Shown: one piece after another, positions 1 through 6,702 of the stretch
How positions within the stretch are numbered: the first letter of the stretch is position 1
Layout: each line of letters starts with the position of its first letter
NCBI GenBank assembly: GCA_910585395.1
Contig: CAJUCK010000011.1
Coordinates: 5,351-13,347, forward strand
Direction of reading: 5' to 3'
Length of the DNA: 7,997 nucleotides
Source: an uncultured Lachnospiraceae bacterium
GTDB taxonomy: Bacteria; Bacillota; Clostridia; Lachnospirales; Lachnospiraceae
Program-made: the position numbers and the translations under genes
The notes under the pieces: model-generated
The model's database searches: none
What the model saw: the letters and a program-made list of their open reading frames with translations, nothing else
Told to the model about the DNA's origin: nothing

Positions 1-197
1 TGGGTGTTATTGTGGGTTGATTCTGTGCGCACAAGTTCTGCGCTGATTAGTTCACTGATTGCTTGTTGGATAGTAAAGTAGGTGGTATATTCTTTTTCCA
101 GTACAAAATTGGAAATTTGAGTGTTAGTCAAGGGAAAATCCACATGATCCAGCATATACAGTACGATTAATTTATATTGTGTCAGAGCTTCTGCCAT
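1..197 (-). CDS. DUF4364 family protein, N-terminal part (cut by the left window edge)
   Basis: The first 65 codons of a minus-strand gene are present; the rest lies outside the window. The protein begins MAEALTQYKLIVLYMLDHVD and continues with a segment containing FPLTNTQISNFVLEKEYT and an IQQAISELISAELV helix. This pattern is what I remember of DUF4364 proteins, small (roughly 170-residue) predicted winged-helix proteins common in Lachnospiraceae and relatives. The function is not established; a DNA-binding or regulatory role is only inferred from the helix-turn-helix-like pattern. The ATG at 197-195 is preceded by AAGGAG (210-205) with a 7-nt spacer, which fixes the start. It lies 96 nt downstream of the radical SAM gene on the same strand, with no hairpin terminator between them, so read-through from the malic enzyme operon is possible. 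I found no convincing promoter of its own. Confidence 0.8.
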   Translation of the reverse strand, partial: MAEALTQYKLIVLYMLDHVDFPLTNTQISNFVLEKEYTTYFTIQQAISELISAELVRTESTHNNT

Positions 198-204
198 AAA
201 ATCA

Positions 205-210
205 CTCCTT
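205..210 (-). promoter_or_regulatory. Ribosome binding site of the DUF4364 gene
   Basis: On the minus strand this reads AAGGAG, seven bases before the ATG at 197-195. It is a near-consensus Shine-Dalgarno sequence and supports that start. Confidence 0.8.
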
Positions 211-293
211 ATTCTGCTTATATTGTCCAGACGGTTAAATAGTGGTATGTTTTTGTTCTAATTTTCATTTGTACAAAATTTTCCGATGTATAA

Positions 294-1214
294 TCAGGAG
301 TAATATTTTCCCTGCCAGGTGTCCCTGCCCTTCAAAGTCCGTTCTATTTGATTGAGCACGCTGCGTTTGGCGCTGCTCCAAAGAGGGGCTGTCAGCAGTT
401 TTTTGGGACCGTCGCCAGTAAGACGATGGATGGTTATTGTTTTAGGAAGCCGTTCCAGACAGTCTGCAATTAAATTACAGTAATCATCTTGGCTAAGAAG
501 AGGAAACGGTTCCTTTTTATATAGTCTGCCCAGGTCTGTATCGGATAAAATATGCAGCAATTGCAATTTTATGCCAAAAATCTTAAGCGATCCTACATGA
601 GATATTGTTTCAAGCATCTGTTTCCTGGACTCTCCGGGAAGCCCCAGAATTACATGGACAATCACAGAAATATGGCGCAAATTCAGTTCGTTTACTGCCT
701 GATGAAAGCACTCTAATGTAAATCCACTGCGAATAAATTGGCTGGTGGCAGGATGTATGGTCTGCAGCCCCAGTTCTATCCAGACAGGTTTTATCTGATT
801 CAATTCCGCTAGGAGCTGTAGAATTTCAAGAGAGAGACAGTCAGGTCGAGTGGCAATGGAAAGAATTACCACATCTGGGTCCAGAATTGCTTCAGTAAAA
901 ATTTTCCGCAGATAGTCCACGGGGGCATAAGTGTTGGTATATGCCTGGAAGTAGGCGATAAATTTTTGACAGTTTCGCTTAGAGCGCATCTGCGTTTTCG
1001 CTGAGGCAAGCTGTTGGGGGATTGACTGCTCTCCTTTTTGAGCAAAATCACCGCTTCCTGCCTGGCTGCAGAAGATGCATCCGTTGCTTCCAAGTGTGCC
1101 ATCACGGTTTGGGCATGTCATTCCGCCGTTTAGTGCCAAGCGGTAAACTTTCTCGCCAAAGGTTTGTTTCAAATAAAAATCCAGAGAATAATATCGCTTA
1201 TCGTTCCAGTACAT
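294..1214 (-). CDS. TIGR01212-family radical SAM protein (YhcC/YtqA-like)
   Basis: A complete 306-residue protein of the length usual for this family. The radical SAM cluster motif is the family's long-spaced form: C34, C46 and C49 within CPNRDGT...GCIFC, which would bind a [4Fe-4S] cluster and S-adenosylmethionine. Other family landmarks are YFQAYTNTYAP (about 88-98), the IATRPDCL segment (about 120-127), IELGLQT (146-152) and HVILGLPGE (about 188-196). The substrate of YhcC/YtqA proteins is not established to my knowledge, so no reaction is assigned. The start ATG at 1214 lies one base after the malic enzyme TAG (1218-1216). Only a weak GGAAA precedes it, inside the malic enzyme stop region, so translation is probably coupled to the upstream gene. 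The family call is firm; the biological role is unknown. Confidence 0.93.
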   Translation of the reverse strand: MYWNDKRYYSLDFYLKQTFGEKVYRLALNGGMTCPNRDGTLGSNGCIFCSQAGSGDFAQKGEQSIPQQLASAKTQMRSKRNCQKFIAYFQAYTNTYAPVDYLRKIFTEAILDPDVVILSIATRPDCLSLEILQLLAELNQIKPVWIELGLQTIHPATSQFIRSGFTLECFHQAVNELNLRHISVIVHVILGLPGESRKQMLETISHVGSLKIFGIKLQLLHILSDTDLGRLYKKEPFPLLSQDDYCNLIADCLERLPKTITIHRLTGDGPKKLLTAPLWSSAKRSVLNQIERTLKGRDTWQGKYYS

Positions 1215-1215
1215 G

Positions 1216-2373
1216 CTATTTTCCAGAAATGTGTGATTTGACAGCGTGGCTTACTGCTTGTGCCACGCGCGGGTCAAAGGCTTCAGGCATAATGAAATCT
1301 TCACTGAGCTGTTCCTTAGGCACCAGTCCGGCAATTGCCTCTGCAGCGGCAAGTTTCATTTCTTCGGTAATCTGTGCCGCGCGTCCTTCCAGAGCCCCCT
1401 TAAAAATACCTGGGAATGCCACCACATTGTTGATTTGATTTGGAAAATCACTTCGTCCGGTTCCGATTACTTTTGCCCCGGCAGCTTTGGCAATGTCCGG
1501 CATAATTTCAGGGACAGGATTTGCCATGGCAAATAATATAGCGTCTTTATTCATAGCAGCAACCATTTCAGCAGTCACGATATTGGGAGCAGAAACACCT
1601 ACAAAGATATCAGCGCCCTTAAGAGCGTCAGCAAGAGTGCCAGTTTTATGTTCTGGATTGGTAACTTCTGTCATTTTCTGCTGCATCCAGTTCAGGTCGG
1701 GATAATCTTTCCCGATAATGCCCAGACGGTCGCACATGGTCACATGGGTGAAACCGTAAGTCAGCAGAAGTTTGGTGATAGCAATGCCAGCGGAACCAGC
1801 GCCATTTACTACAACCTGGCAGTTTTCTTTCTTACGGCCAGTTACCTTTAAGGCATTGATAATTCCTGCCAGTACTACAATCGCTGTTCCGTGCTGGTCG
1901 TCATGGAACACAGGAATAGAAAGTGTTTCTTTGAGGCGTTCTTCAATTTCGAAACATCGGGGAGCAGATATATCTTCCAGATTGATGCCGCCGAAGCCAG
2001 GAGCCAGATAAGTAACGGCCTTTATTATTTCTTCTGTATCCTGAGTGTCCAGACAAATGGGAACGGCATTGATGCCGCCGAATTCTTTGAAAAGCACGCA
2101 TTTTCCTTCCATTACTGGCATAGCGGCGTAAGGTCCAATGTTTCCAAGTCCAAGCACAGCGCTTCCGTCAGAGACAACCGCCACGGTGTTTGCCTTTGTG
2201 GTGTAGACATAGGCATTTTCCGGATTATCCGCAATTAGCCTGCACGGTTCTGCCACTCCAGGGGTGTAAGCGATGGACAAATCTTCACGGGATTTTACAG
2301 GGGATTTTGCAGTCGTTTCCAGCTTTCCCTGCCATTCTTTATGTAAAAATATCGATTTTTCTTGTAGTGTCAT
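1216..2373 (-). CDS. Malic enzyme (oxaloacetate-decarboxylating malate dehydrogenase)
   Basis: A 385-residue protein of the short bacterial malic enzyme type, which oxidatively decarboxylates malate to pyruvate and CO2 with reduction of NAD(P)+. The N-terminal malic domain shows AYTPGVAEPC with the catalytic-type Y36, then VSDGSAVLGLGNIG, MEGKCVLFKEFGGINAVPI (lysines K91 and K96) and the metal-site segments NLED (E133/D134) and FHDDQHGTA (D158/D159). The C-terminal Rossmann domain has GAGSAG (191-196), then FAMANPVPE and GRSDFPNQINN. D215 near the end of the second Rossmann strand (MCDRLG) could favour NAD+, but cofactor choice cannot be settled here. An in-frame ATG exists at 2397, but it has no ribosome binding site and the good AAGGAG lies downstream of it. 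I therefore prefer the ATG at 2373 (MTLQEK). The gene is followed at one-base spacing by the radical SAM gene. Expected soluble cytoplasmic enzyme. Confidence 0.96.
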   Translation of the reverse strand: MTLQEKSIFLHKEWQGKLETTAKSPVKSREDLSIAYTPGVAEPCRLIADNPENAYVYTTKANTVAVVSDGSAVLGLGNIGPYAAMPVMEGKCVLFKEFGGINAVPICLDTQDTEEIIKAVTYLAPGFGGINLEDISAPRCFEIEERLKETLSIPVFHDDQHGTAIVVLAGIINALKVTGRKKENCQVVVNGAGSAGIAITKLLLTYGFTHVTMCDRLGIIGKDYPDLNWMQQKMTEVTNPEHKTGTLADALKGADIFVGVSAPNIVTAEMVAAMNKDAILFAMANPVPEIMPDIAKAAGAKVIGTGRSDFPNQINNVVAFPGIFKGALEGRAAQITEEMKLAAAEAIAGLVPKEQLSEDFIMPEAFDPRVAQAVSHAVKSHISGK

Positions 2374-2580
2374 AACAGTATTTCTCCTTAATCTCATAAT
2401 AGTACAGTCAATAAAGGCTGAAAAGTTAATAAGTTTCTATATCCAGACAGCAGGAACAGGATATTACTGATTTGCTCAGTGATCTAAGGCATCCATTGTT
2501 TTACTGATAATCTGCTGAAATACAGGCTAAATCCGCCAGCCTGCAGGATAATATATGATTGTCTAAGCATCAAAAATATC
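2374..2580 (-). promoter_or_regulatory. Structured 5' leader of malic enzyme mRNA (about 200 nt, three hairpins)
   Basis: The promoter at 2587-2615 predicts a transcript start near 2580, leaving about 200 nt before the ATG. On the minus strand the leader contains three perfect short inverted repeats. They are CAGGCT/AGCCTG (arms 2543-2538 and 2528-2523, 9-nt loop), ACTGA/TCAGT (2480-2476 and 2470-2466, 5-nt loop) and ATATCC/GGATAT (2464-2459 and 2444-2439, 14-nt loop). A further GGATAT at 2581-2576, at the very 5' end, could compete for the ATATCC arm. None of the hairpins is followed by a good U-run, so no attenuator is claimed. I do not recognise a known riboswitch class. The hairpins are seen directly; a regulatory role is inference. 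Confidence 0.35.
2384..2389 (-). promoter_or_regulatory. Ribosome binding site deciding the malic enzyme start
   Basis: AAGGAG on the minus strand, 10 nt before the ATG at 2373-2371. The alternative ATG at 2397 is upstream of this site, so using it would place the site inside the gene. This is the main reason for choosing the shorter start. Confidence 0.7.
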
Positions 2581-2586
2581 CAACTA

Positions 2587-2615
2587 ATCATAGCATGAAA
2601 AAAAATGTAAATCAA
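2587..2615 (-). promoter_or_regulatory. Probable promoter of the malic enzyme operon (extended -10)
   Basis: On the minus strand: -35 TTGATT (2615-2610), a 17-nt spacer ending in TGC, and -10 TATGAT (2592-2587). The -10 matches the vegetative consensus at five of six positions, the -35 at four of six, and the TGn element adds strength. The predicted transcript start is near 2580. Confidence 0.65.
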
Positions 2616-2626
2616 GAAAAATGGAC

Positions 2627-2655
2627 TTTCTATTTATAAAAAGATAGTGTATAAT
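2627..2655 (+). promoter_or_regulatory. Probable rho promoter (consensus -10, weak -35)
   Basis: A perfect TATAAT lies at 2650-2655. At the 17-nt spacing the -35 hexamer is TTTCTA (2627-2632), a poor match. An A/T-rich run lies upstream. The predicted transcript start is near 2662, giving a rho leader of about 70 nt. Confidence 0.5.
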
Positions 2656-2733
2656 AAATTTATTACATTATGAAATCAATCATGGTCAACTCTGACATAG
2701 ATTCCCAATCATAACGGTTAAAAGGAGAAATAT

Positions 2734-4230
2734 ATGAGAGAAAAGTATGAAAGTTTATCTGTAACAGTATTACGGGAGGTGGCGAAATCCAGAGGGTTAA
2801 AACATCTTTCGGGACTGAAAAAGAGTGAACTGGTAGATTTGATGCTGAAAGAAGATGAGAAAGATGCCGAGACAGAGAAAGAGACGGCAGATGAAGAGCA
2901 TCAGGAGGGGACAGAAGAGGGAAGACAGGAGAGGACAGAAAGAGGGAAGCAGGAAGGAAAGGTTACGTCTCAGTATGACAGCCGTAATGAGCATGGAGAT
3001 AAATATGCCAGAAATGAACGTTTAGAACGTGGTGAGAGGCAGGAAAAGAAATCTGCCAAAATTATTACAGCAGATGGCATAGAGATTGATAATCCTGAGC
3101 TGGACAGCGGAATTAGCGCTCATGGGATTCTGGAGGTAATGCCGGATGGCTATGGTTTTATCAGGTGTGAGAACTATCTTCCAGGTGAGCATGACGTGTA
3201 TGTTTCACCATCACAGATAAGGAAGTTCGGGTTAAAGACAGGAGATATCATTAATGGAAATACAAGGGTTAAGACCCAGCAGGAGAAGTTCAGTGCATTA
3301 TTGTATATTCGCAGTATCAATGGCTGTCATCCATCGGAAATTCTCCGGCGGCCCAATTTTGAGGATTTAACGCCGGTTTTTCCCAATGAGCGGATACGCC
3401 TGGAAACGGATCGTGGAGCAACAGCCATGCGCATCATGGATGTAGTGTCTCCTATTGGCAAAGGACAGCGCGGCATGATTGTATCTCCTCCTAAGGCAGG
3501 GAAGACAACTTTGTTAAAACAGGTGGCAAGGGCTGTAACCAGGAATCACCCAGGTATGCATCTCATTATTCTGCTGATTGATGAGCGCCCAGAGGAAGTG
3601 ACAGATATCAAAGAGGCCATTGAAGGAAAGAATGTGGAAGTGATTTATTCTACTTTTGATGAACTTCCAGAGCATCATAAGCGCGTGTCGGAGATGGTGA
3701 TTGAGCGTGCAAGGCGTTTGGTTGAACATAAGAAAGATGTGGTGATTCTTTTAGACAGCATTACCCGTCTGGCAAGAGCATATAATTTGATTGTTCCTCC
3801 CAGCGGCCGGACATTGTCTGGTGGAATAGACCCAGCAGCGCTCCATATGCCCAAACGCTTTTTTGGAGCAGCGCGTAATATGCGGGAGGGGGGAAGTATC
3901 ACTATTCTTGCTACAGCGCTGGTGGATACTGGAAGCCGTATGGATGACGTTATTTATGAGGAATTTAAAGGAACGGGCAACATGGAGCTGATTCTTGACA
4001 GAAAGCTGTCAGAACGGCGGATTTTCCCGGCTGTAGACATTGTAAAATCTGGAACTAGAAGAGAGGACCTGCTGCTGAACCGTGAAGAGCAGGAGGCTGT
4101 GGAAGTGATGCGCCGTGCGATTAACGGCATGAAGGCAGACGAGGCGGTAGAGAGTATTCTCAATTTGTTTATCCGCACCAGCAATAACCGGGAATTTTGT
4201 CAGATGGTGAAAAAAACCAAACTTTTGTAA
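2734..4230 (+). CDS. rho: Transcription termination factor Rho
   Basis: A complete 498-residue Rho, the hexameric RNA-dependent ATPase/translocase that ends untranslated transcription. Domains in order: Rho_N helical domain (about 7-38); a charged low-complexity insert (about 39-108); the cold-shock-like RNA-binding domain (about 128-200) with RNP motif DGYGFIR (138-144) and HDVYVSPSQIRKF; and the ATPase domain (about 215-498). In the ATPase domain are Walker A SPPKAGKTT (251-259), LIDERPEE with the D-E-R triad (283-285), Walker B VVILLDS ending in D341, SITRLARAYN, the Q-loop region LSGGIDPAALH (361-371) and FKGTGNMEL. The protein is about 80 residues longer than E. coli Rho (419), mostly because of the insert. 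ATG at 2734 follows AAAGGAG (2721-2727) at 6 nt. No intrinsic terminator follows the stop codon, so transcription may continue into the secreted-protein gene. Confidence 0.98.
   Translation: MREKYESLSVTVLREVAKSRGLKHLSGLKKSELVDLMLKEDEKDAETEKETADEEHQEGTEEGRQERTERGKQEGKVTSQYDSRNEHGDKYARNERLERGERQEKKSAKIITADGIEIDNPELDSGISAHGILEVMPDGYGFIRCENYLPGEHDVYVSPSQIRKFGLKTGDIINGNTRVKTQQEKFSALLYIRSINGCHPSEILRRPNFEDLTPVFPNERIRLETDRGATAMRIMDVVSPIGKGQRGMIVSPPKAGKTTLLKQVARAVTRNHPGMHLIILLIDERPEEVTDIKEAIEGKNVEVIYSTFDELPEHHKRVSEMVIERARRLVEHKKDVVILLDSITRLARAYNLIVPPSGRTLSGGIDPAALHMPKRFFGAARNMREGGSITILATALVDTGSRMDDVIYEEFKGTGNMELILDRKLSERRIFPAVDIVKSGTRREDLLLNREEQEAVEVMRRAINGMKADEAVESILNLFIRTSNNREFCQMVKKTKLL
2908..2955 (+). 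repeat. Imperfect 24-bp tandem repeat in the rho insert
   Basis: Two adjacent 24-bp units (2908-2931 and 2932-2955) encode GTEEGRQE and RTERGKQE (Rho residues 59-66 and 67-74). The units agree at about 16 of 24 positions without gaps. A degenerate third unit ending in HQE (56-58) precedes them, so the QE pair recurs every eight residues at 57, 65 and 73. The repeat lies wholly in the disordered insert. Confidence 0.6.
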
Positions 4231-4276
4231 TATTATTTGTATATGGAGGGATTAGAGCAAAAAGAGAGGCAATTAC

Positions 4277-4285
4277 TGTTATAAA
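4277..4285 (+). promoter_or_regulatory. Possible extended -10 promoter for the secreted-protein gene
   Basis: TG at 4277-4278, one base, then TATAAA at 4280-4285 make an extended -10 element about 50 nt before the start codon. The hexamer at -35 spacing (4257-4262) is not recognisable. It would let the secreted-protein gene be expressed separately from rho. Single-element evidence only. Confidence 0.35.
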
Positions 4286-4333
4286 GGGTGTATGGGAACG
4301 ATAAAAATGCAAAAGAGATGGGAGAGGTAGCTT

Positions 4334-6610
4334 ATGAGAACAAAGATAGCGGTCATTTTACTAGCGGCAGGATTACTTGCTGGAATAATTCCCAATCAAA
4401 CGAGCTGGGTTTCAGCGGCGGAATTAGAGGAAATAGAACAGAAAGAAGAAACCGAAACCGGACAAACAACTTGGAAGGAAACCGTATCATTCAATGAGAT
4501 AAATAAAGCCGCAGAGTCCGGGAAAAAAGAAACTGGCAAGAATGGGGTTTACTTTAAATTTTTTGAAAATGAACCAGAGAGCGCCTTGATTCCTGGGATC
4601 TCATCAAGCGTGTATTTTGATTACAAGAATGATACAGATACCTCATATAAAATATATGTGTCGAGTTCCAATTCTAATGTTGTCAAGGTTGAATCTAGAG
4701 TCAAATCAGCTCCGGCAAATTCTGAGTTTTCAGGGTATATCAGTTTTGAGACAGTGGGACCGGGTGTGGCTGAAATTATAGCTAAGCTTGGCACAGAGAC
4801 ATATAGAACAAAAGTGTATGTAGCGCCACGGAATACAGAGATTAAAAGTATTAAGCAGACAGGATATAAAAGTATTGTTTTGACATGGAAAAAAGCCCCA
4901 GGCAGCAGAGGGTATCTTATTGAGCGGGCACCTGCAGGAGAAGAGAATTATGAGAGAGTAAAAATAGTAGAAGGAGGTAATAAAACCAGCGCTGTATTAC
5001 AAGCAGAATGGGAGAAGCAATACAGTTACAGGGTGATTGTTTTTATAAAAGACGGAGACCGTATCATACAAGGGAGTCCATATGCGCCCAGCCGTATATT
5101 TGCTACCCGCAGAATGGGGGCGGAGATTAATTCCATTCAAAAATACGGGCGAAGCAGTCTGCTGGTAAAGTGGAAACCGATGAAAGGAGCGACAGGTTAT
5201 AAAATATACCGGTCTGCACGTGAGAACGGCGCATATAAATGCATTTCCAGAATCAGCGGAGGGAGTAAATCTTCTTATAAACAAGAGGTAGACAAAGGTG
5301 TTACATATTATTATAAGCTGATTACAGTATATCCAGAAGGAGAAAGTGAAATATCTGAGTCTGTATCACAGTTTATTCCAAAGAAGGGAAAAGTAAAAAC
5401 TGTGGAGCAGAATCGTATCAGCCGGAACTTTGACGGAAGCGGGCAGTACAGCGGGAACTGGGCACACAGCGACCAAACCTATTATTATCAGGCAGGAGGC
5501 AAAGTTCATGTGGTTTGTGTGCAGGATGATGCTTCTCTGAAAATTTATACTTTGGATTCTAATATGAGAGTAAAAAGTACCAGAACGATAAAGATCGGAT
5601 ATGACGTATGGGGTGGGTTTTATCATGGACCGGATGGAAATTTTTATGTAGCTGTCGGATACCATAATTATCAGGAAAAACATGAGAAGACAGTAATAAA
5701 AGTGATAAAATACAACAGCAAATGGAAAAAAGGTAAGACGGCGATCATCAAAGGAAGAGCTTCGAATGTTTTCCGCGGGATATATGAGCCGTTTGATGCT
5801 GGCAACTGCCGGATGGATATGCAGGGAACGACGCTGTATCTGGCGACTTCAAGAAAAATGTTTAAAGGAAACGATGGGTTGAGACATCAATCAAACATTT
5901 CCTTTAAGATTGATACTAAAAAAATGAGGGTAAAACAGGCAAACGACAGTTATGTCAGTCATTCTTTTAACCAATTTGTGAAATTTAAAGGGGGAAATCT
6001 CTATGTGCTGGATCATGGAGACGCATACCCTCGGGCTTTAACGCTGACCATGGTAAATGGATATGGGACAGAGGAATCGGGAAAAAAGACAAAAACGGTG
6101 TTTTCATTTCAGGGTCAAACAGGGGATAATTACACAGGATGCACGACAGGCGGTATGGAAATCGGAAAGAATAGCGTGCTTGTCTGCGGAACTTCTGTTC
6201 CTCACAAATATAATGTGAAAGGTGTTTCAGGTTACAAAAACGGCTTAAAGAAAAATGTCTATCTGTCACTGACAAACCGCAGGACAGGAAAGACAAAAGT
6301 GAAATGGCTGACACAGTATCATGCAAAAAATACGTCTGTGATAGTGGGAGAAGTGCGGATGGTGAAATTGTCAGATACCAGATTTGCGGTTCTTTATTCT
6401 ACCACAAAGGGGAATCATACGAAGATGCAGTATGTGGTGGTTAGTGATACAGGAAAAAAGGTTTATTCAAAAACATATCCTGATATTTCTTTTTCTGCAA
6501 ATTCCCAGCCAGTATTAAATAAAGGACAAATTGTGTGGATAGAAACGGTACGTCGTCCAGACAGCAGCGGAACTGATACGAAGATGTTCTGCATTCCGGC
6601 AATATATTAA
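4334..6610 (+). CDS. Secreted FN3-domain protein with C-terminal beta-propeller-like region
   Basis: A 758-residue protein whose specific function I do not recognise. Residues 1-28 are a classic signal peptide: MRTK, a hydrophobic core (5-19), then VSA/AE as the likely signal peptidase I site. A short Glu/Thr-rich linker follows. Residues 71-164 are beta-rich and Ig/BIG-like, with GVAEIIAKLGTETYRTKVYV at the end. Two FN3 domains follow: about 166-257 (SIVLTWKKAPGSRGYLIER) and 262-348 (SLLVKWKPMKGATGYKIYR). The remaining 375-758 shows repeated short strands typical of a propeller, with blocks EPFDAGNCRM, DGLRHQSNISFKID, YVSHSFNQFV (540-549) and DHGDAYPRALTL (560-571). I recall similar blocks from secreted clostridial proteins. 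There is no LPXTG, C-terminal membrane segment or obvious catalytic motif, so adhesion or carbohydrate/wall binding is only inference. ATG 4334 follows GGGAGAGG (about 4320-4327). It sits between rho and rpmE, unlike the usual order. Confidence 0.85.
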   Translation: MRTKIAVILLAAGLLAGIIPNQTSWVSAAELEEIEQKEETETGQTTWKETVSFNEINKAAESGKKETGKNGVYFKFFENEPESALIPGISSSVYFDYKNDTDTSYKIYVSSSNSNVVKVESRVKSAPANSEFSGYISFETVGPGVAEIIAKLGTETYRTKVYVAPRNTEIKSIKQTGYKSIVLTWKKAPGSRGYLIERAPAGEENYERVKIVEGGNKTSAVLQAEWEKQYSYRVIVFIKDGDRIIQGSPYAPSRIFATRRMGAEINSIQKYGRSSLLVKWKPMKGATGYKIYRSARENGAYKCISRISGGSKSSYKQEVDKGVTYYYKLITVYPEGESEISESVSQFIPKKGKVKTVEQNRISRNFDGSGQYSGNWAHSDQTYYYQAGGKVHVVCVQDDASLKIYTLDSNMRVKSTRTIKIGYDVWGGFYHGPDGNFYVAVGYHNYQEKHEKTVIKVIKYNSKWKKGKTAIIKGRASNVFRGIYEPFDAGNCRMDMQGTTLYLATSRKMFKGNDGLRHQSNISFKIDTKKMRVKQANDSYVSHSFNQFVKFKGGNLYVLDHGDAYPRALTLTMVNGYGTEESGKKTKTVFSFQGQTGDNYTGCTTGGMEIGKNSVLVCGTSVPHKYNVKGVSGYKNGLKKNVYLSLTNRRTGKTKVKWLTQYHAKNTSVIVGEVRMVKLSDTRFAVLYSTTKGNHTKMQYVVVSDTGKKVYSKTYPDISFSANSQPVLNKGQIVWIETVRRPDSSGTDTKMFCIPAIY

Positions 6611-6673
6611 AGCAGCGGTTGCTTATAACAGAAACATATGCAGCGTTTGTCCGCAAATATTTTATAAAAGAAC

Positions 6674-6702
6674 TTGCATATAGATAAAATATATGCTATA
6701 AT
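6674..6702 (+). promoter_or_regulatory. rpmE promoter (extended -10)
   Basis: -35 TTGCAT (6674-6679), a 17-bp spacer, a TGC extension (6694-6696) and a perfect -10 TATAAT (6697-6702). An A/T palindrome TTTTATAAAA (6660-6669) lies just upstream and could act as an UP-like element. The predicted start near 6709 gives a leader of about 75 nt. This makes rpmE transcribable independently of rho. Confidence 0.75.
6676..6696. promoter_or_regulatory. 21-bp dyad covering the rpmE promoter spacer (candidate operator)
   Basis: Perfect 7-bp arms GCATATA (6676-6682) and TATATGC (6690-6696) flank a 7-bp centre. The dyad overlaps the -35 element and ends directly at the -10, exactly where a repressor would block RNA polymerase. 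Arm spacing of 14 bp is not the 7-1-7 layout of Fur/Zur boxes, so no regulator is named. A/T-rich arms can arise by chance. Confidence 0.35.

Larger units (their letters stand above)
2398..2733. other. Divergent intergenic control region between the malic enzyme gene and rho
   Basis: A 336-base gene-free stretch. Its left two thirds is the malic enzyme leader on the minus strand, and its right third holds two back-to-back promoters and the rho leader (about 2662-2733). The two promoters point away from each other, with roughly 35 bp between their -10 elements, so a single bound regulator or local supercoiling could affect both. I see no tRNA, small coding gene with a ribosome binding site, or intrinsic terminator here. 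Confidence 0.6.

Noticed and set aside
1022..1438. Plus-strand open frame across the radical SAM/malic enzyme junction
   Set aside because: Antisense to two confidently identified genes, with no ribosome binding site or recognisable domain.
2374..2397. Longer malic enzyme start (ATG at 2397, beginning MRLRRNTV)
   Set aside because: No ribosome binding site precedes it, the strong AAGGAG lies inside the extension, and the added residues are not typical of the family.
4245..4249. GGAGG in the rho to secreted-protein gap as the start of a small gene
   Set aside because: No start codon lies at usable spacing; the open frame from 4288 overlaps the signal peptide region of the real gene in another frame and lacks its own ribosome binding site.
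6610..6624. Hairpin AAGCA/TGCTT after the secreted-protein gene as a terminator
   Set aside because: Only five base pairs, and no U-run follows it. A second weak hairpin at about 6643-6656 is no better.
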